The translations under genes were made by a program, and so were the position numbers. The notes under the pieces are model-generated. The model saw only the letters and a program-made list of their open reading frames with translations, was not told the DNA's origin and made no database searches. From Blastopirellula marina (lineage in GTDB: Bacteria; Planctomycetota; Planctomycetia; Pirellulales; Pirellulaceae), in the NCBI RefSeq assembly GCF_002967765.1, contig NZ_PUHY01000001.1, positions 310,001 to 374,000 of the forward strand: 64,000 nt of DNA, in the 5' to 3' direction. This document shows positions 43,543 through 52,296 of the stretch, piece by piece (within the stretch, counting starts at the first letter, position 1; each line of letters begins with the position of its first letter).

Positions 43543-45213
43543 TCAACCATTGGAGGTTAACCAAATGGAAAACATAGCAAAAACCAAGGTCGCCAGGAAC
43601 GACACAACACCCATGATCGTCAGCAATACCGAAAACGTCTTTAACGTCTCCTTTTCGGTAAATCCACTCATTCTGCTAATCACCCAAAAGCCACTGTCGT
43701 TCATCCAAGGAAGGGGTTTCGATCCACAACCGATCGCGAGCGCCAAAAACACGGGATGAAACGGCAGCCCCATTTGATTTGCTACCGGCACGACAATACC
43801 AATGGCCGTGATCATAGCCACTGTGGCGGACCCCTGAATTACGCGAATCAGCAAGGTAATCACGAAAGCAGTCACTAACAGACCAAGCCCTCCGGCTGAG
43901 GCAGGAAGTGCGTCCGCGATCGTTGCACCGATATTCGTCTGCCGGATCATCTCGCCGAAGGCACCACCGGCACAGGTAATCAATACGACGACGCCCCCAT
44001 CGGCGAGCGCTTTCTGAACCGATTTGCTTAGTGACTCCCAAGTAACACTGGGCTTGCCGACCAGTGTTAACATGGCCAATACAGCCCCGAGGGATAGTGC
44101 GATATTCTTGTCCCCCAAGAACGAAATCGTGGCTCCAACAACATCAAGAAGAACTCCGCCGTCGATTGGCTCGACCGCCTGATAGACCGTCTTCATCGCT
44201 AACAAAACAATCGGCACGAAGACTGGCAAGATGGAAATTGTGAACCCTGGCAATTGCTCATTCTCTGGCAATGTGCCTCCGGCGACCGCCGCTTCCTCCG
44301 TCATACGCAGTGGAATATCCCACCGACGATTCGCCCACACCATGTACAAATAGCCTGCGACGACACCCCAAAATCCGACTCCAATGCCTCCAATGACCAT
44401 GGCACCAATGCTCACGTTGAGCTCGGTTGCGACGAACAGCGGCCCAGGCGTAGGCGGCACTAAAGAATGGGCCAACGTTCCGCCGACAATAATCGACATC
44501 ACGTACATCAAGTAGTCGCGCCCGGTTCGCCTTGCCATGGCGCGGGCTAACGGCAGCATTAGCAGGAAGACGGTGTCAAAGAAGACGGGGATGGCCAGCA
44601 CAAAACTGCTGATCACAAACGCTGGCGTCGTCCATCGCTCCCCCATCGCCTGGCGGATTCCGAGCACAATTCGCTCGGCCGCACCACTGGCAAGCAAGCA
44701 CTGGCCAATGATCGAGGCCATGGCGATCAAAATCCCGATCTTTCCGAAGGTCGATCCAAGCGCACTCGCCACTCGATTAATCGCGCTATTCTTGGCGAGC
44801 TTGGTGGCCTGAGCGTAGTTCTCCTGCGACACCAACCAAGCCTTGCTGACGTTCAAGTCGCCCGGCAGCGGTTGTCCGAGATTCGCGAACCTTTCATCTT
44901 CACTGCCTTCAAAGTTCTCGACCCAGACAATGCTGGGACCGACAAGTTTGCCTGTGTCGTCCGTGGCGTCAACGAGATAATAAGCTCCAGCCTCACTGCC
45001 AAGGTCGCTGCCGACGTCGGTTAGCGTGACTCGCCTGCCGCTTACCTGTGCAATGGTGGCAGTAGTGTGCTGCAGAGCGCTATCCGAAATTGAGTGCGGG
45101 GAAGTCGCCGCAGCAACAACTAGAGCACCAAAAAACAACGCCAGGAAGGCGTGCAGGCGGAGGAACAGAACGCCACTAAGGACGATCAGCATTCCCAGTA
45201 CAATCGCGATCAT
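43543..45213 (-). CDS. GntP-family gluconate-type permease with an extra N-terminal loop domain
   Basis: A 556-residue transporter, about 100 longer than usual GntP (about 440-450). Helices 1-2 (residues 2-38) are followed by a hydrophilic insert of about 95 residues (about 45-140, with VSGRRVTLTDVGSDLG and VWVENFEGSEDERF). The canonical GntP body then begins (GKIGILIAMASIIGQCLL, IPVFFDTVFLLMLPLARAM, HSLVPPTPGPL, NDSGFWVISRMSGFTEKETLK). It would import gluconate or a related sugar acid for the dehydratase downstream. The insert may be a periplasmic ligand-facing domain, a feature seen in some planctomycete homologues (inference). Confidence 0.88.
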   Translation of the reverse strand: MIAIVLGMLIVLSGVLFLRLHAFLALFFGALVVAAATSPHSISDSALQHTTATIAQVSGRRVTLTDVGSDLGSEAGAYYLVDATDDTGKLVGPSIVWVENFEGSEDERFANLGQPLPGDLNVSKAWLVSQENYAQATKLAKNSAINRVASALGSTFGKIGILIAMASIIGQCLLASGAAERIVLGIRQAMGERWTTPAFVISSFVLAIPVFFDTVFLLMLPLARAMARRTGRDYLMYVMSIIVGGTLAHSLVPPTPGPLFVATELNVSIGAMVIGGIGVGFWGVVAGYLYMVWANRRWDIPLRMTEEAAVAGGTLPENEQLPGFTISILPVFVPIVLLAMKTVYQAVEPIDGGVLLDVVGATISFLGDKNIALSLGAVLAMLTLVGKPSVTWESLSKSVQKALADGGVVVLITCAGGAFGEMIRQTNIGATIADALPASAGGLGLLVTAFVITLLIRVIQGSATVAMITAIGIVVPVANQMGLPFHPVFLALAIGCGSKPLPWMNDSGFWVISRMSGFTEKETLKTFSVLLTIMGVVSFLATLVFAMFSIWLTSNG

Positions 45214-45408
45214 CTTTAGGAATGCCTAATCACTTCACTTGGGGTGGGGAGGAGCATGGGGGAGGGAGAATCACCGGCGGGGCATCGTCCTTATACAGAC
45301 GAACGCGACGCCATGAATCAGACAAGGGACGCTTCGTAGCGGTTAGGAACGCTCGGCAATCGACTCCAAGGGTAGCAGACGCAACCTCCCCAAGCAATCG
45401 GCAAGTCG

Positions 45409-46644
45409 CTAAGAGAACAGCGAGAGTGGCGGAAACTGCCCTAAGATAACTTCGCGAGGGCTAACGTGTAGCCAATCGCGCAGGATACCGGCGTAAACTT
45501 GGCGGAAGTCGATTTGATGTTGGATGTCACCGTCATCCAGATCGGTCAAGTCGGGCGTTTGCCCCAAGAATCCTGATTTGACTTTACCTCCACAAATAAG
45601 CATCGGTCCGGCCGCGCCATGGTCGGTTCCGCCGCTGGCATTCTCGGCGACGCGGCGGCCGAATTCGCTGAATGTCATAACGCAAACTCGATCCGCGTGA
45701 TCACGTGCTTTCAGATCCTTCATAAAAGCGGACACGGCGTCGCTCCAATCCCGCAGCAAGATCGCGTGTGTATCTACTTGTTCGGCGTGCGTATCGAAAC
45801 CATCGAGCTCGACGTAATAAACGCTCGTTTTCAAACCAGAATTGATCAGTTGAGCAACCGTACTTAGCTTTCTCGCTAAATCGGTCTCAGGATATTTGAA
45901 TTCCGGTCGATATTGCTGTACAGCATCGGACACACGTTTGCTTGCACTGATTGCGGAGGTTGTACTGGACTGAACGAAATCGAGGAGTCCGCCCTTCTCT
46001 GACGCGGGTGAGGTCAGCTCCGTTTCCAATACGGCTTCGATCACTTCTTGATGATTACCCTGCAATTGAAAATCAGTCAGCTTGTTGAGTGAAGGAACAC
46101 GAACATTTCGCGTCGCCAATGCCAACGGCTGCTTGCCTCCACCTACATGCAGGGCCGGAACATCTTCCGACAGGGATCCGTTATTTTGATCGACGTAGCG
46201 GCCAAGCCAACCGTCGCTACGTTTTTTGTCTTTTCGCAGACATGTATGCCAGATATCCATCGACTCGAAGTGGGAGCGATTCGGATTTGGGTATCCCACG
46301 CCTTGAACGACCGAAGCAGTACCTTCTTGCATCAATTCATGAAAGCCACGAAGAGATGGGTGCAGACCAAGCTCGCCACCTTCCTTCAATAAGTCTTTCG
46401 CCGCAATGCCAAGCTTCGGCCGCGCCTTGTAGTAGGCATCGTCCTGAAACGGAACGACGGTATTCAAACCATCGTTTCCCCCGGTAAGTTGGACGACGAC
46501 CAGGATGTTTTCATCTTGTTTCACTTGCTCGCCCAAGGCGTTCGCAAGAAAAGACGGCACCGCGGTTCCTACGCCTATGGAAAGGCAACCTCCCAGCGAG
46601 GTCTTCACGAACTGTCGGCGGCTGAGGGAGATCGAGGATTTCAT
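45409..46644 (-). CDS. DUF1501 secreted protein (alkaline-phosphatase-like fold)
   Basis: A 411-residue protein with a twin-arginine signal (SRRQFVKTSLGGCLSIGVG). Family motifs are VVVQLTGGNDGLNTVVPF, PNRSHFESMDIWHT, VCVMTFSEFGRRVAENASGGTDHGAAGPML and the C-terminal DFRQVYAGILRDWL. DUF1501 proteins are exported folded by Tat and are almost always encoded beside DUF1800, as here (40-base gap). The biochemical role is not established. Confidence 0.9.
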   Translation of the reverse strand: MKSSISLSRRQFVKTSLGGCLSIGVGTAVPSFLANALGEQVKQDENILVVVQLTGGNDGLNTVVPFQDDAYYKARPKLGIAAKDLLKEGGELGLHPSLRGFHELMQEGTASVVQGVGYPNPNRSHFESMDIWHTCLRKDKKRSDGWLGRYVDQNNGSLSEDVPALHVGGGKQPLALATRNVRVPSLNKLTDFQLQGNHQEVIEAVLETELTSPASEKGGLLDFVQSSTTSAISASKRVSDAVQQYRPEFKYPETDLARKLSTVAQLINSGLKTSVYYVELDGFDTHAEQVDTHAILLRDWSDAVSAFMKDLKARDHADRVCVMTFSEFGRRVAENASGGTDHGAAGPMLICGGKVKSGFLGQTPDLTDLDDGDIQHQIDFRQVYAGILRDWLHVSPREVILGQFPPLSLFS

Positions 46645-46684
46645 GACATGCTCCTTGAGCTTACATGCAGTTCGATGACTATAT

Positions 46685-48061
46685 TTAGGCTAAGTGATAG
46701 GCAGGTAGCGCCGCGATAACTTCCACAATTCCTCGCAGTGACTTCTCATCCCGAGCTTCATTCGCCGGAATTCGATCGATAATCTGTTTTTCGATAATCG
46801 GGTCCAATGGCGCAGTCATCGTGAGTCGATTGAACCAAGGGATTAGTTGAATTGGTGTGTCAATGTCATACGTTCGGAGATAGTCGCCAAGGTTTTCACC
46901 ATGAAACTTCGTCACAGTATCATTGAGTATTCGCTGCGCCAAATTTGCACGAGCCAGAAGAGTCGACGAATTAATCCAGGTTCGTCCCCCGTCCCAGCCT
47001 TTCACGCTCGGTGGGTAGAACAATCCTTGACCAGCTTGCATCAGCCCTTCGGCAATCTGTTGGGTATTGCCGCTGGCTTCTAGGCAGCGCATTGTTCCGA
47101 TCATGAACTCGACGGGTGATTTGATCTTTCGTCCCACCGCGTGCTTAGAGTAGAAGAACTGACTGGTAAGTATTTGCGATACGACGGGAGCGATCTCTAG
47201 ATCGTTGTCTTGCATTGTTCGCACCAGAGGAGCAATAAACTCGTCCGACAACTCCGGTTCATCGCAGACAAAAAAGCGAACCAGTTTTCGGCAAATGAAC
47301 TGGGGTGTTGCTTCCTGCTGGATGACGATGGCAACGCCTTCCTCTCCACCAAATTCTCCCGTCTTACCGAGAATGGACTTCTCGCTTCCGTCGTGCTGGT
47401 AGCGATTCTTACGAAAGCGATGATTCTTGATCTCCCAACCAGTGAAACAACGGGCTAACTCTTGAACGTCCACTTCGGTGTAGTGCCCTTCGCCAAGGCA
47501 AAACAGTTCCATCACTTCCCTGGCGTAGTTTTCGTTGGGATGCGCCTTTCGATTGGAGGTCGAATCGAGATAGACAAGCATCGCTGGATCTTTGGAAATC
47601 GCCTGAACGAGCGATCCGAAGTTGCCTAACGCATTCTTGCGGAGCAACTGATTTTGCTCCCACATCATTCGTGGGTCTTTGACTTTTTCCGCACTCGTGG
47701 CAAAGTGACCGTGCCAGAACAGCGTCATCTTCTCTTGCAAGGGATTGGGCGTTCGAAGTAGGCGATAAACCCAAGCCGCCGACAAGCTACGCGCGTTCCC
47801 ACTAGGGATCACGGTTTCCGCCAGGGTGTCGGCAACGTCGCGAAATTCTTGTTCTTGGCGACTCTTCGCAATCATTTCCGACACGATTTGGTCCGGCGAC
47901 TTTTTGGCTGCTTCCTCGAGTTCCGCGAAAGACGCGCCGAAGCCAGCTCGGCGAAATAGGTGTGCCGCTAACCGGTCCGTCCAGGGAATTTCCGCCGATG
48001 GGACGAACGGTTGCCAAGCCGTATTGGGATCAATATTGCGAAGATCGTTCATCACACTCAC
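46685..48061 (-). CDS. DUF1800 protein
   Basis: A 458-residue DUF1800 protein. Motifs include AAHLFRRAGFGASFAELEEA, MTLFWHGHFATSAEKVKD, NENYAREVMELFCLGEGHY, FTGWEI and KGWDGGRTWINSSTLLARAN. It has no obvious signal peptide and may act with its DUF1501 partner. The GTG start overlaps the previous gene's stop by 4 bases (GTGA). ATG 48052 is a possible alternative start. Function unknown. Confidence 0.88.
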   Translation of the reverse strand: MSVMNDLRNIDPNTAWQPFVPSAEIPWTDRLAAHLFRRAGFGASFAELEEAAKKSPDQIVSEMIAKSRQEQEFRDVADTLAETVIPSGNARSLSAAWVYRLLRTPNPLQEKMTLFWHGHFATSAEKVKDPRMMWEQNQLLRKNALGNFGSLVQAISKDPAMLVYLDSTSNRKAHPNENYAREVMELFCLGEGHYTEVDVQELARCFTGWEIKNHRFRKNRYQHDGSEKSILGKTGEFGGEEGVAIVIQQEATPQFICRKLVRFFVCDEPELSDEFIAPLVRTMQDNDLEIAPVVSQILTSQFFYSKHAVGRKIKSPVEFMIGTMRCLEASGNTQQIAEGLMQAGQGLFYPPSVKGWDGGRTWINSSTLLARANLAQRILNDTVTKFHGENLGDYLRTYDIDTPIQLIPWFNRLTMTAPLDPIIEKQIIDRIPANEARDEKSLRGIVEVIAALPAYHLA

Positions 48062-49833
48062 TCCTTCGCTTCAAGATTCAAACGCAATTGTGTATTCAGT
48101 TTCAGTTCGCTTTCCGAATTCTCAAGGCTGACGGACACATCACGCACCAACTCGATTATCTCAAACAGAACGCCGATCTCGGCTTCGGCCGCTTCGTGAT
48201 CGTGACCTTTCTCTAACATATTTTGGGCGATGAGGTATTCACGATTCGGCTCTAAGGCAGTTGCGATTTGCTTCGCATTGATATGGATCAATGAATTCGC
48301 TTTGATTGCCGGTCGTTCAAAGGCGGCTTTGTCTGCTTCCTTCCCATCGATCAGTGTCTTCGCCAGTGAGAGTGAGCTGGCCATGATCATTCGGTTATTA
48401 ACAAAGCCGAGCGTTGGGGAGAAGTTGTATTGAACGCTGGCCGACTTATCATCCGGGGCATCGGCGTTCGGGACGAATGTTGCGTAGTACTGAGCGGCCT
48501 CGTCCGAGGTATCCGATCCTAAATCCAACTGGGGTTGCCCCTGCATTGCGCCGATAATATTCACAAACCCGACAAAGCTCTGAAAAACACGACGCAATTC
48601 GCCTTGCGTCGCTTCCCGATCCTTGAGCTCAAACTGGAACGCGAATGCCGGCAGCTTGATCGCAGGTGTCGGAACGATCTTCTCAAAATCTTGTGCGACA
48701 ACGACGAGTTGAACATCACTTGCAAAGGCCCCCAAAATGTCCTCGCCGAAGTCTTTCCCGGAAAAGAACGTCGTCAACGTACTGTCCGCTTTGGCTAGAT
48801 CTTCGCTTCCTTTCTCGGTTAGGAGGTCGCCAGATCTCAACCACATTTGCGATAAATCTCGATAGGCGCTGATGGCTGCAATCGTGCCTGGTGGATTCAG
48901 GAGTTGTGGAGCCGTAGCTTTCCCCGACTCCCCGAAATAGTATGCTCGCCCTTCGAGCCATGCCATCTGATTTGACGTGGCCAATTCAAGATTGACCCGA
49001 TCTTGTTGCAGATTTAGCGATGCCGTGGCATAGGGAGTTTGCTGTAAATTGGACAGCAATCCACCAAATAACACCTCAGCTAATATATTGTCGGTACGGC
49101 CAGAATAAAGTCTTTCGGCAATACCGGCATCGCGAATGGTTTCAACATTCACGTATCCCCACACTTGGGATTCGGCTCGATTCTGTTTCGCCTCTTGAAA
49201 CGACAAAGTCTCCGCGAGTGAACTCTCGGCACCGTCCAGAGCATTATCGATTACTTGCTTGCCCAATTCTGGCCGATTGGTAACGACGAGCCAGTTTTCC
49301 AGAAACGCCATCTTGACCTGCGGAGCGACATCAAGGGTAACCACCTTGCGATAGGTACCATACTCCGTTGCCTCGCCACCACCCTTTCTGGCAACTCGGC
49401 CGACGACTTGCACGAACGCACGAAACTTGTCCAGAGTTTCGCGACTATCGGCCTTGGATAACACAACGACACCCTTGGTATTGGAATCGTAACCCACGTA
49501 CATTCCACCCTGGGTTAGCGATGTAATCGCTTCTTGCCACGGCTGTTCCATGCCCGCCTCAAACATGGCAATCCCCATGCGAAGCTTCGCCATCCCTTCA
49601 CCTTCGGTCGCCTTTTGATACGCATCGGACGACTCGATTCGAGTCCTAAGAGGATGGTTCAAAACGAGATCGATCATTTCGCTCGGGCGCAGGGTTTCCG
49701 CGTAGAGCGTCGTACTAGACGGCAAGATCTGAGCGGCTGACTTTTCGGTAAACGACTCTGCTCGGGAACTAGTAGGAACGCACAAACCGAGCATTCCCAT
49801 AACGACGATCAGTACGAATCTTGAGTAACTCAC
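48058..49833 (-). CDS. Secreted protein of unknown function, DUF3352-like
   Basis: A 591-residue exported protein that I do not recognise with certainty. The GTG start at 49833 gives a signal peptide (SYSRFVLIVVMGMLGLCVPTSSRAES), and GAGGGA lies nine bases before it, so it is preferred to an upstream ATG. The body has repeated beta-alpha units typical of DUF3352-like proteins: SSTTLYAETLRPSEMIDLV, KVVTLDVAPQVKMAFLENWLVV and GTIAAISAYRDLSQMW. It lies first in the operon with DUF1800 and DUF1501, linked to DUF1800 by GTGA overlap, so it may be an accessory to that pair. Confidence 0.75.
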   Translation of the reverse strand: MSYSRFVLIVVMGMLGLCVPTSSRAESFTEKSAAQILPSSTTLYAETLRPSEMIDLVLNHPLRTRIESSDAYQKATEGEGMAKLRMGIAMFEAGMEQPWQEAITSLTQGGMYVGYDSNTKGVVVLSKADSRETLDKFRAFVQVVGRVARKGGGEATEYGTYRKVVTLDVAPQVKMAFLENWLVVTNRPELGKQVIDNALDGAESSLAETLSFQEAKQNRAESQVWGYVNVETIRDAGIAERLYSGRTDNILAEVLFGGLLSNLQQTPYATASLNLQQDRVNLELATSNQMAWLEGRAYYFGESGKATAPQLLNPPGTIAAISAYRDLSQMWLRSGDLLTEKGSEDLAKADSTLTTFFSGKDFGEDILGAFASDVQLVVVAQDFEKIVPTPAIKLPAFAFQFELKDREATQGELRRVFQSFVGFVNIIGAMQGQPQLDLGSDTSDEAAQYYATFVPNADAPDDKSASVQYNFSPTLGFVNNRMIMASSLSLAKTLIDGKEADKAAFERPAIKANSLIHINAKQIATALEPNREYLIAQNMLEKGHDHEAAEAEIGVLFEIIELVRDVSVSLENSESELKLNTQLRLNLEAKE

Positions 49834-49842
49834 GTAACCAGT

Positions 49843-49848
49843 TCCCTC
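49843..49848 (-). promoter_or_regulatory. Ribosome binding site deciding the start at 49833
   Basis: On the minus strand GAGGGA lies nine bases upstream of GTG 49833, which directly precedes the signal peptide. This supports that start over ATG 49872. Confidence 0.6.
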
Positions 49849-49948
49849 GGGAAGAGTTGTGCTACCAGGCAATTCGACATCGTTCCTCCACCCGCAACAT
49901 CTAGCTGGAGAGAAAGCTTAATGCCGGAGTTTTGGTGCGTGTTGGCTT

Positions 49949-49968
49949 GCCTTGAATACTAGCAAGGC
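49949..49968. repeat. Intergenic hairpin 1
   Basis: GCCTTG (49949-49954) and CAAGGC (49963-49968) with an eight-base loop, in the gap between two minus-strand genes. It is the first of two adjacent stems and may be part of a terminator region for the DapA-family gene. Confidence 0.4.
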
Positions 49969-49980
49969 TACGCGTTAGTT

Positions 49981-50019
49981 TCGCGGAAGTCTGCTTTTCG
50001 TGGCAATCCACTTCCGCGA
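49981..50019. repeat. Intergenic hairpin 2 (REP-like)
   Basis: Perfect ten-base arms TCGCGGAAGT (49981-49990) and ACTTCCGCGA (50010-50019) enclose a 19-base loop, 47 bases beyond the end of the gene at 50067. No T-run follows on the minus strand. It may be a terminator of the factor-dependent kind or a REP-like element. Confidence 0.55.
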
Positions 50020-50066
50020 TCTACCCGTGAAAGGGTCAGCAAAAGATTATGATGCTAAGCAAAGCA

Positions 50067-51203
50067 TCAAGACATCCACTCGTCGAGATGTTCCGCCACG
50101 AAATCGTCGTCGACCAGATGTGGATAGGCCGCGCGGACTCGATCGATTTCTTCTTGCTGACCTGGTGAAAGTTTCTCGGCAGGATCAAGACAGATAAGGT
50201 TTTCGAGCAAACCCTGCTGCTGCAGAACGTAATGAATACCTGCGATACATCCGCGGAAACGATGGCGAACATCAAAAAGTGCGGCGTTGCACTCCGTTAC
50301 CTGACCTGCAATCGTCAACAAACTCGATGGCATTTTCCGTTCCTTCCACGCACGCTGGCATAATTGCAATTGCTGGACGGCCTTCAGAGTCCAACAAGCC
50401 CAGTGCCCCAGCAGCCCACCCACGATTCGTAAATTGATGGTTTGCGAATCGCCAGCGATCTCAAATGGCGTTAGAAGATCGACGAGGATATTGTCGTCGT
50501 TCCCGGTATAAAGCGCGATCTCTTCTGCTCTTCCAGAATTAGCCACACCTCGCAGAACATCCAATGTCTGATATCGATTGAACGGTGCCATCTTGATACC
50601 GATGAGATTTGGAAGTTCCGCCAGTCGACGCCAGAACTCTTGGGAGAGAACACGCCCTCCTACGGCGGTTTGCATGTAAAAGCCGAAAACTGGTAAGACG
50701 CTGGCAACGGCCGAACAGTGGGCAATAAGTTCCTCATCACTGGCGTTCGGTAACGCCCCGAGCGAGATCATTCCGACGTGATACCCAATGTCGCGAGCCA
50801 GTCTAGCTTCGGTCACCGCCTGAGCAGTCTCACCGCAGATGCCGGCGATCAGGACGGTTTGCCGACTGGCCCTCTCATCCTGCTCTTTGGTGGTCAGGGC
50901 GGCAAGTTCCAACATTGGTTGGAATAGACCATGCTTCGGCTGTCGGATTTCGAACTGCGAGGTATGAACACCGACCGCCAAACCTCCAGCGCCGGCCGCG
51001 TGATAATATCGCGTCAATGCTCGCTGTCGTCGTTCATCCAGCTTGCGATTGATTGTAAGTGCTAAAGGATGAGCGGGGATCGCGATCCCCGCGCGTAACC
51101 GATCGGTAACCCAAGTCGGCGGCATTGGAGCAGCCCCTGGCATGGAAGTTCTAGAACTGTCGCCAGCACCTTGTCGGTCGCTGATCGAGTCAGAACTTCC
51201 CAT
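50067..51203 (-). CDS. DapA-family (dihydrodipicolinate synthase-like) protein
   Basis: A 378-residue (beta/alpha)8 protein. The probable Schiff-base lysine is in LIGIKMAPFNRY. AGAGGLAVGVHTSQFEI is the phosphate/carboxylate-binding region, and YTGNDDNILVDLLTPF lies later. The N-terminal 35 residues are low in complexity, and the C-terminal 90 residues extend past the normal family length of about 300. The start is ATG 51203, which overlaps the upstream epimerase gene by 14 bases; the frame is open further upstream, but that would overlap more. The pair with an NAD-dependent epimerase suggests a carbohydrate or sugar-acid pathway. The substrate is unknown. Confidence 0.78.
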   Translation of the reverse strand: MGSSDSISDRQGAGDSSRTSMPGAAPMPPTWVTDRLRAGIAIPAHPLALTINRKLDERRQRALTRYYHAAGAGGLAVGVHTSQFEIRQPKHGLFQPMLELAALTTKEQDERASRQTVLIAGICGETAQAVTEARLARDIGYHVGMISLGALPNASDEELIAHCSAVASVLPVFGFYMQTAVGGRVLSQEFWRRLAELPNLIGIKMAPFNRYQTLDVLRGVANSGRAEEIALYTGNDDNILVDLLTPFEIAGDSQTINLRIVGGLLGHWACWTLKAVQQLQLCQRAWKERKMPSSLLTIAGQVTECNAALFDVRHRFRGCIAGIHYVLQQQGLLENLICLDPAEKLSPGQQEEIDRVRAAYPHLVDDDFVAEHLDEWMS

Positions 51204-52236
51204 CACGCACCTCAAAGTGAGTCGGCTTGTTGAGCAAACGACCATCGTTGGCCAGCCAGTTTGCCGTCCACCGAATCATCGTATCGGACGTAACCGATGG
51301 TACGCCCAACTGCTCGCAGCATTTCGCTGAGTTGCTTAGCAGCGCCGATTCCGCTTCTTCTCCGGTAAACCTCACAGGGCGATCAAGTAACTCACCAAAG
51401 CGTTCCGCAATATTTCGGACCGAAAGAGTCTCCGGGCCGGTAAGATTCAATAGGGTCGGCGGACTTTCGGCGACGGCCAAGGCGCGGATGATCGCATCGT
51501 TCGCATCTCCTTGCCAAATACAATTGAGATAGCCATTTCGGACGTCGACCGGTTCGCCGGATAAAACTCGCAACCCGATATCGGTCAGCACACCGTACCG
51601 CAGGTCGACGGCATAGTTCAATCGCATCAGCGTGACGGGTGTGTTGTTTCGATGCGAGAAATATTGAAACATCCGCTCACGACCAAGCGCCGCGTTTGCG
51701 TATTCTCCGACAGGCTCCACTGGTCCCGCTTCTGTAGCGCCTCCAGAATTTGTAGGAACAAACGGATAAATGTTGCCAGTCGAAAGAGCCACAAACCGCG
51801 AGGTAGCAAAGCGTTCCATTACCTGGCCGCTGGCAATCGTGTTGATCGCCCAGGTAAAGGATGGGTTCTGACTCGTCCCAAACTTGGTACCAACCATGTA
51901 CAGTACATTCTCGGCATCCGGGATCTGCTGCACTGCGGTACGATCGAGAAGGTTTGCGGAATGCGTTATCACGCCACGTTCGTCGAGCCACCTTCGCGAA
52001 GCCGCGTCAGAAAAGCGACTCACGGCAATTACGGAAGATGAACTCCCAGCCGCTTCAATCGCCCGTTTGGCGAGTACGGCCAGCGATGGTCCCATCTTTC
52101 CGCCCGCACCCAGTATTAAGATGTCCCCTTTCAATGCTCGGACGAACTCTACCAGTTTAGGACTTGGGGACGTCAGCACGTCATCGAGCTGCTGCTCATT
52201 GGTAATGGTGTTGGGAATCTCAGCGAAGGATGTCAT
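51190..52236 (-). CDS. NAD-dependent epimerase/dehydratase family protein
   Basis: A 348-residue extended short-chain dehydrogenase-like protein. The Rossmann glycine motif is LILGAGGKMGPSLA (about 38-51). The catalytic YxxxK is not obvious: the segment FVALSTGNIYPFVP carries the Ser/Thr and tyrosine region, and EYANAALGRERMF stands where YxxxK would be, so the chemistry may be altered. It is translated together with the DapA-family gene. It may process a sugar or sugar acid, but the altered site makes the activity uncertain. Confidence 0.72.
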   Translation of the reverse strand: MTSFAEIPNTITNEQQLDDVLTSPSPKLVEFVRALKGDILILGAGGKMGPSLAVLAKRAIEAAGSSSSVIAVSRFSDAASRRWLDERGVITHSANLLDRTAVQQIPDAENVLYMVGTKFGTSQNPSFTWAINTIASGQVMERFATSRFVALSTGNIYPFVPTNSGGATEAGPVEPVGEYANAALGRERMFQYFSHRNNTPVTLMRLNYAVDLRYGVLTDIGLRVLSGEPVDVRNGYLNCIWQGDANDAIIRALAVAESPPTLLNLTGPETLSVRNIAERFGELLDRPVRFTGEEAESALLSNSAKCCEQLGVPSVTSDTMIRWTANWLANDGRLLNKPTHFEVRDGKF

Positions 52237-52296
52237 GCGATTTCAACTTCCAATTGTCGTCGTTCGTTGGTAACCAATGAGCCAGGTTATTCCCCG

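Noticed and set aside
50067-51203. True dapA (lysine biosynthesis)
   Set aside because: It is too long, lies next to an epimerase rather than lysine genes, and has altered motifs.
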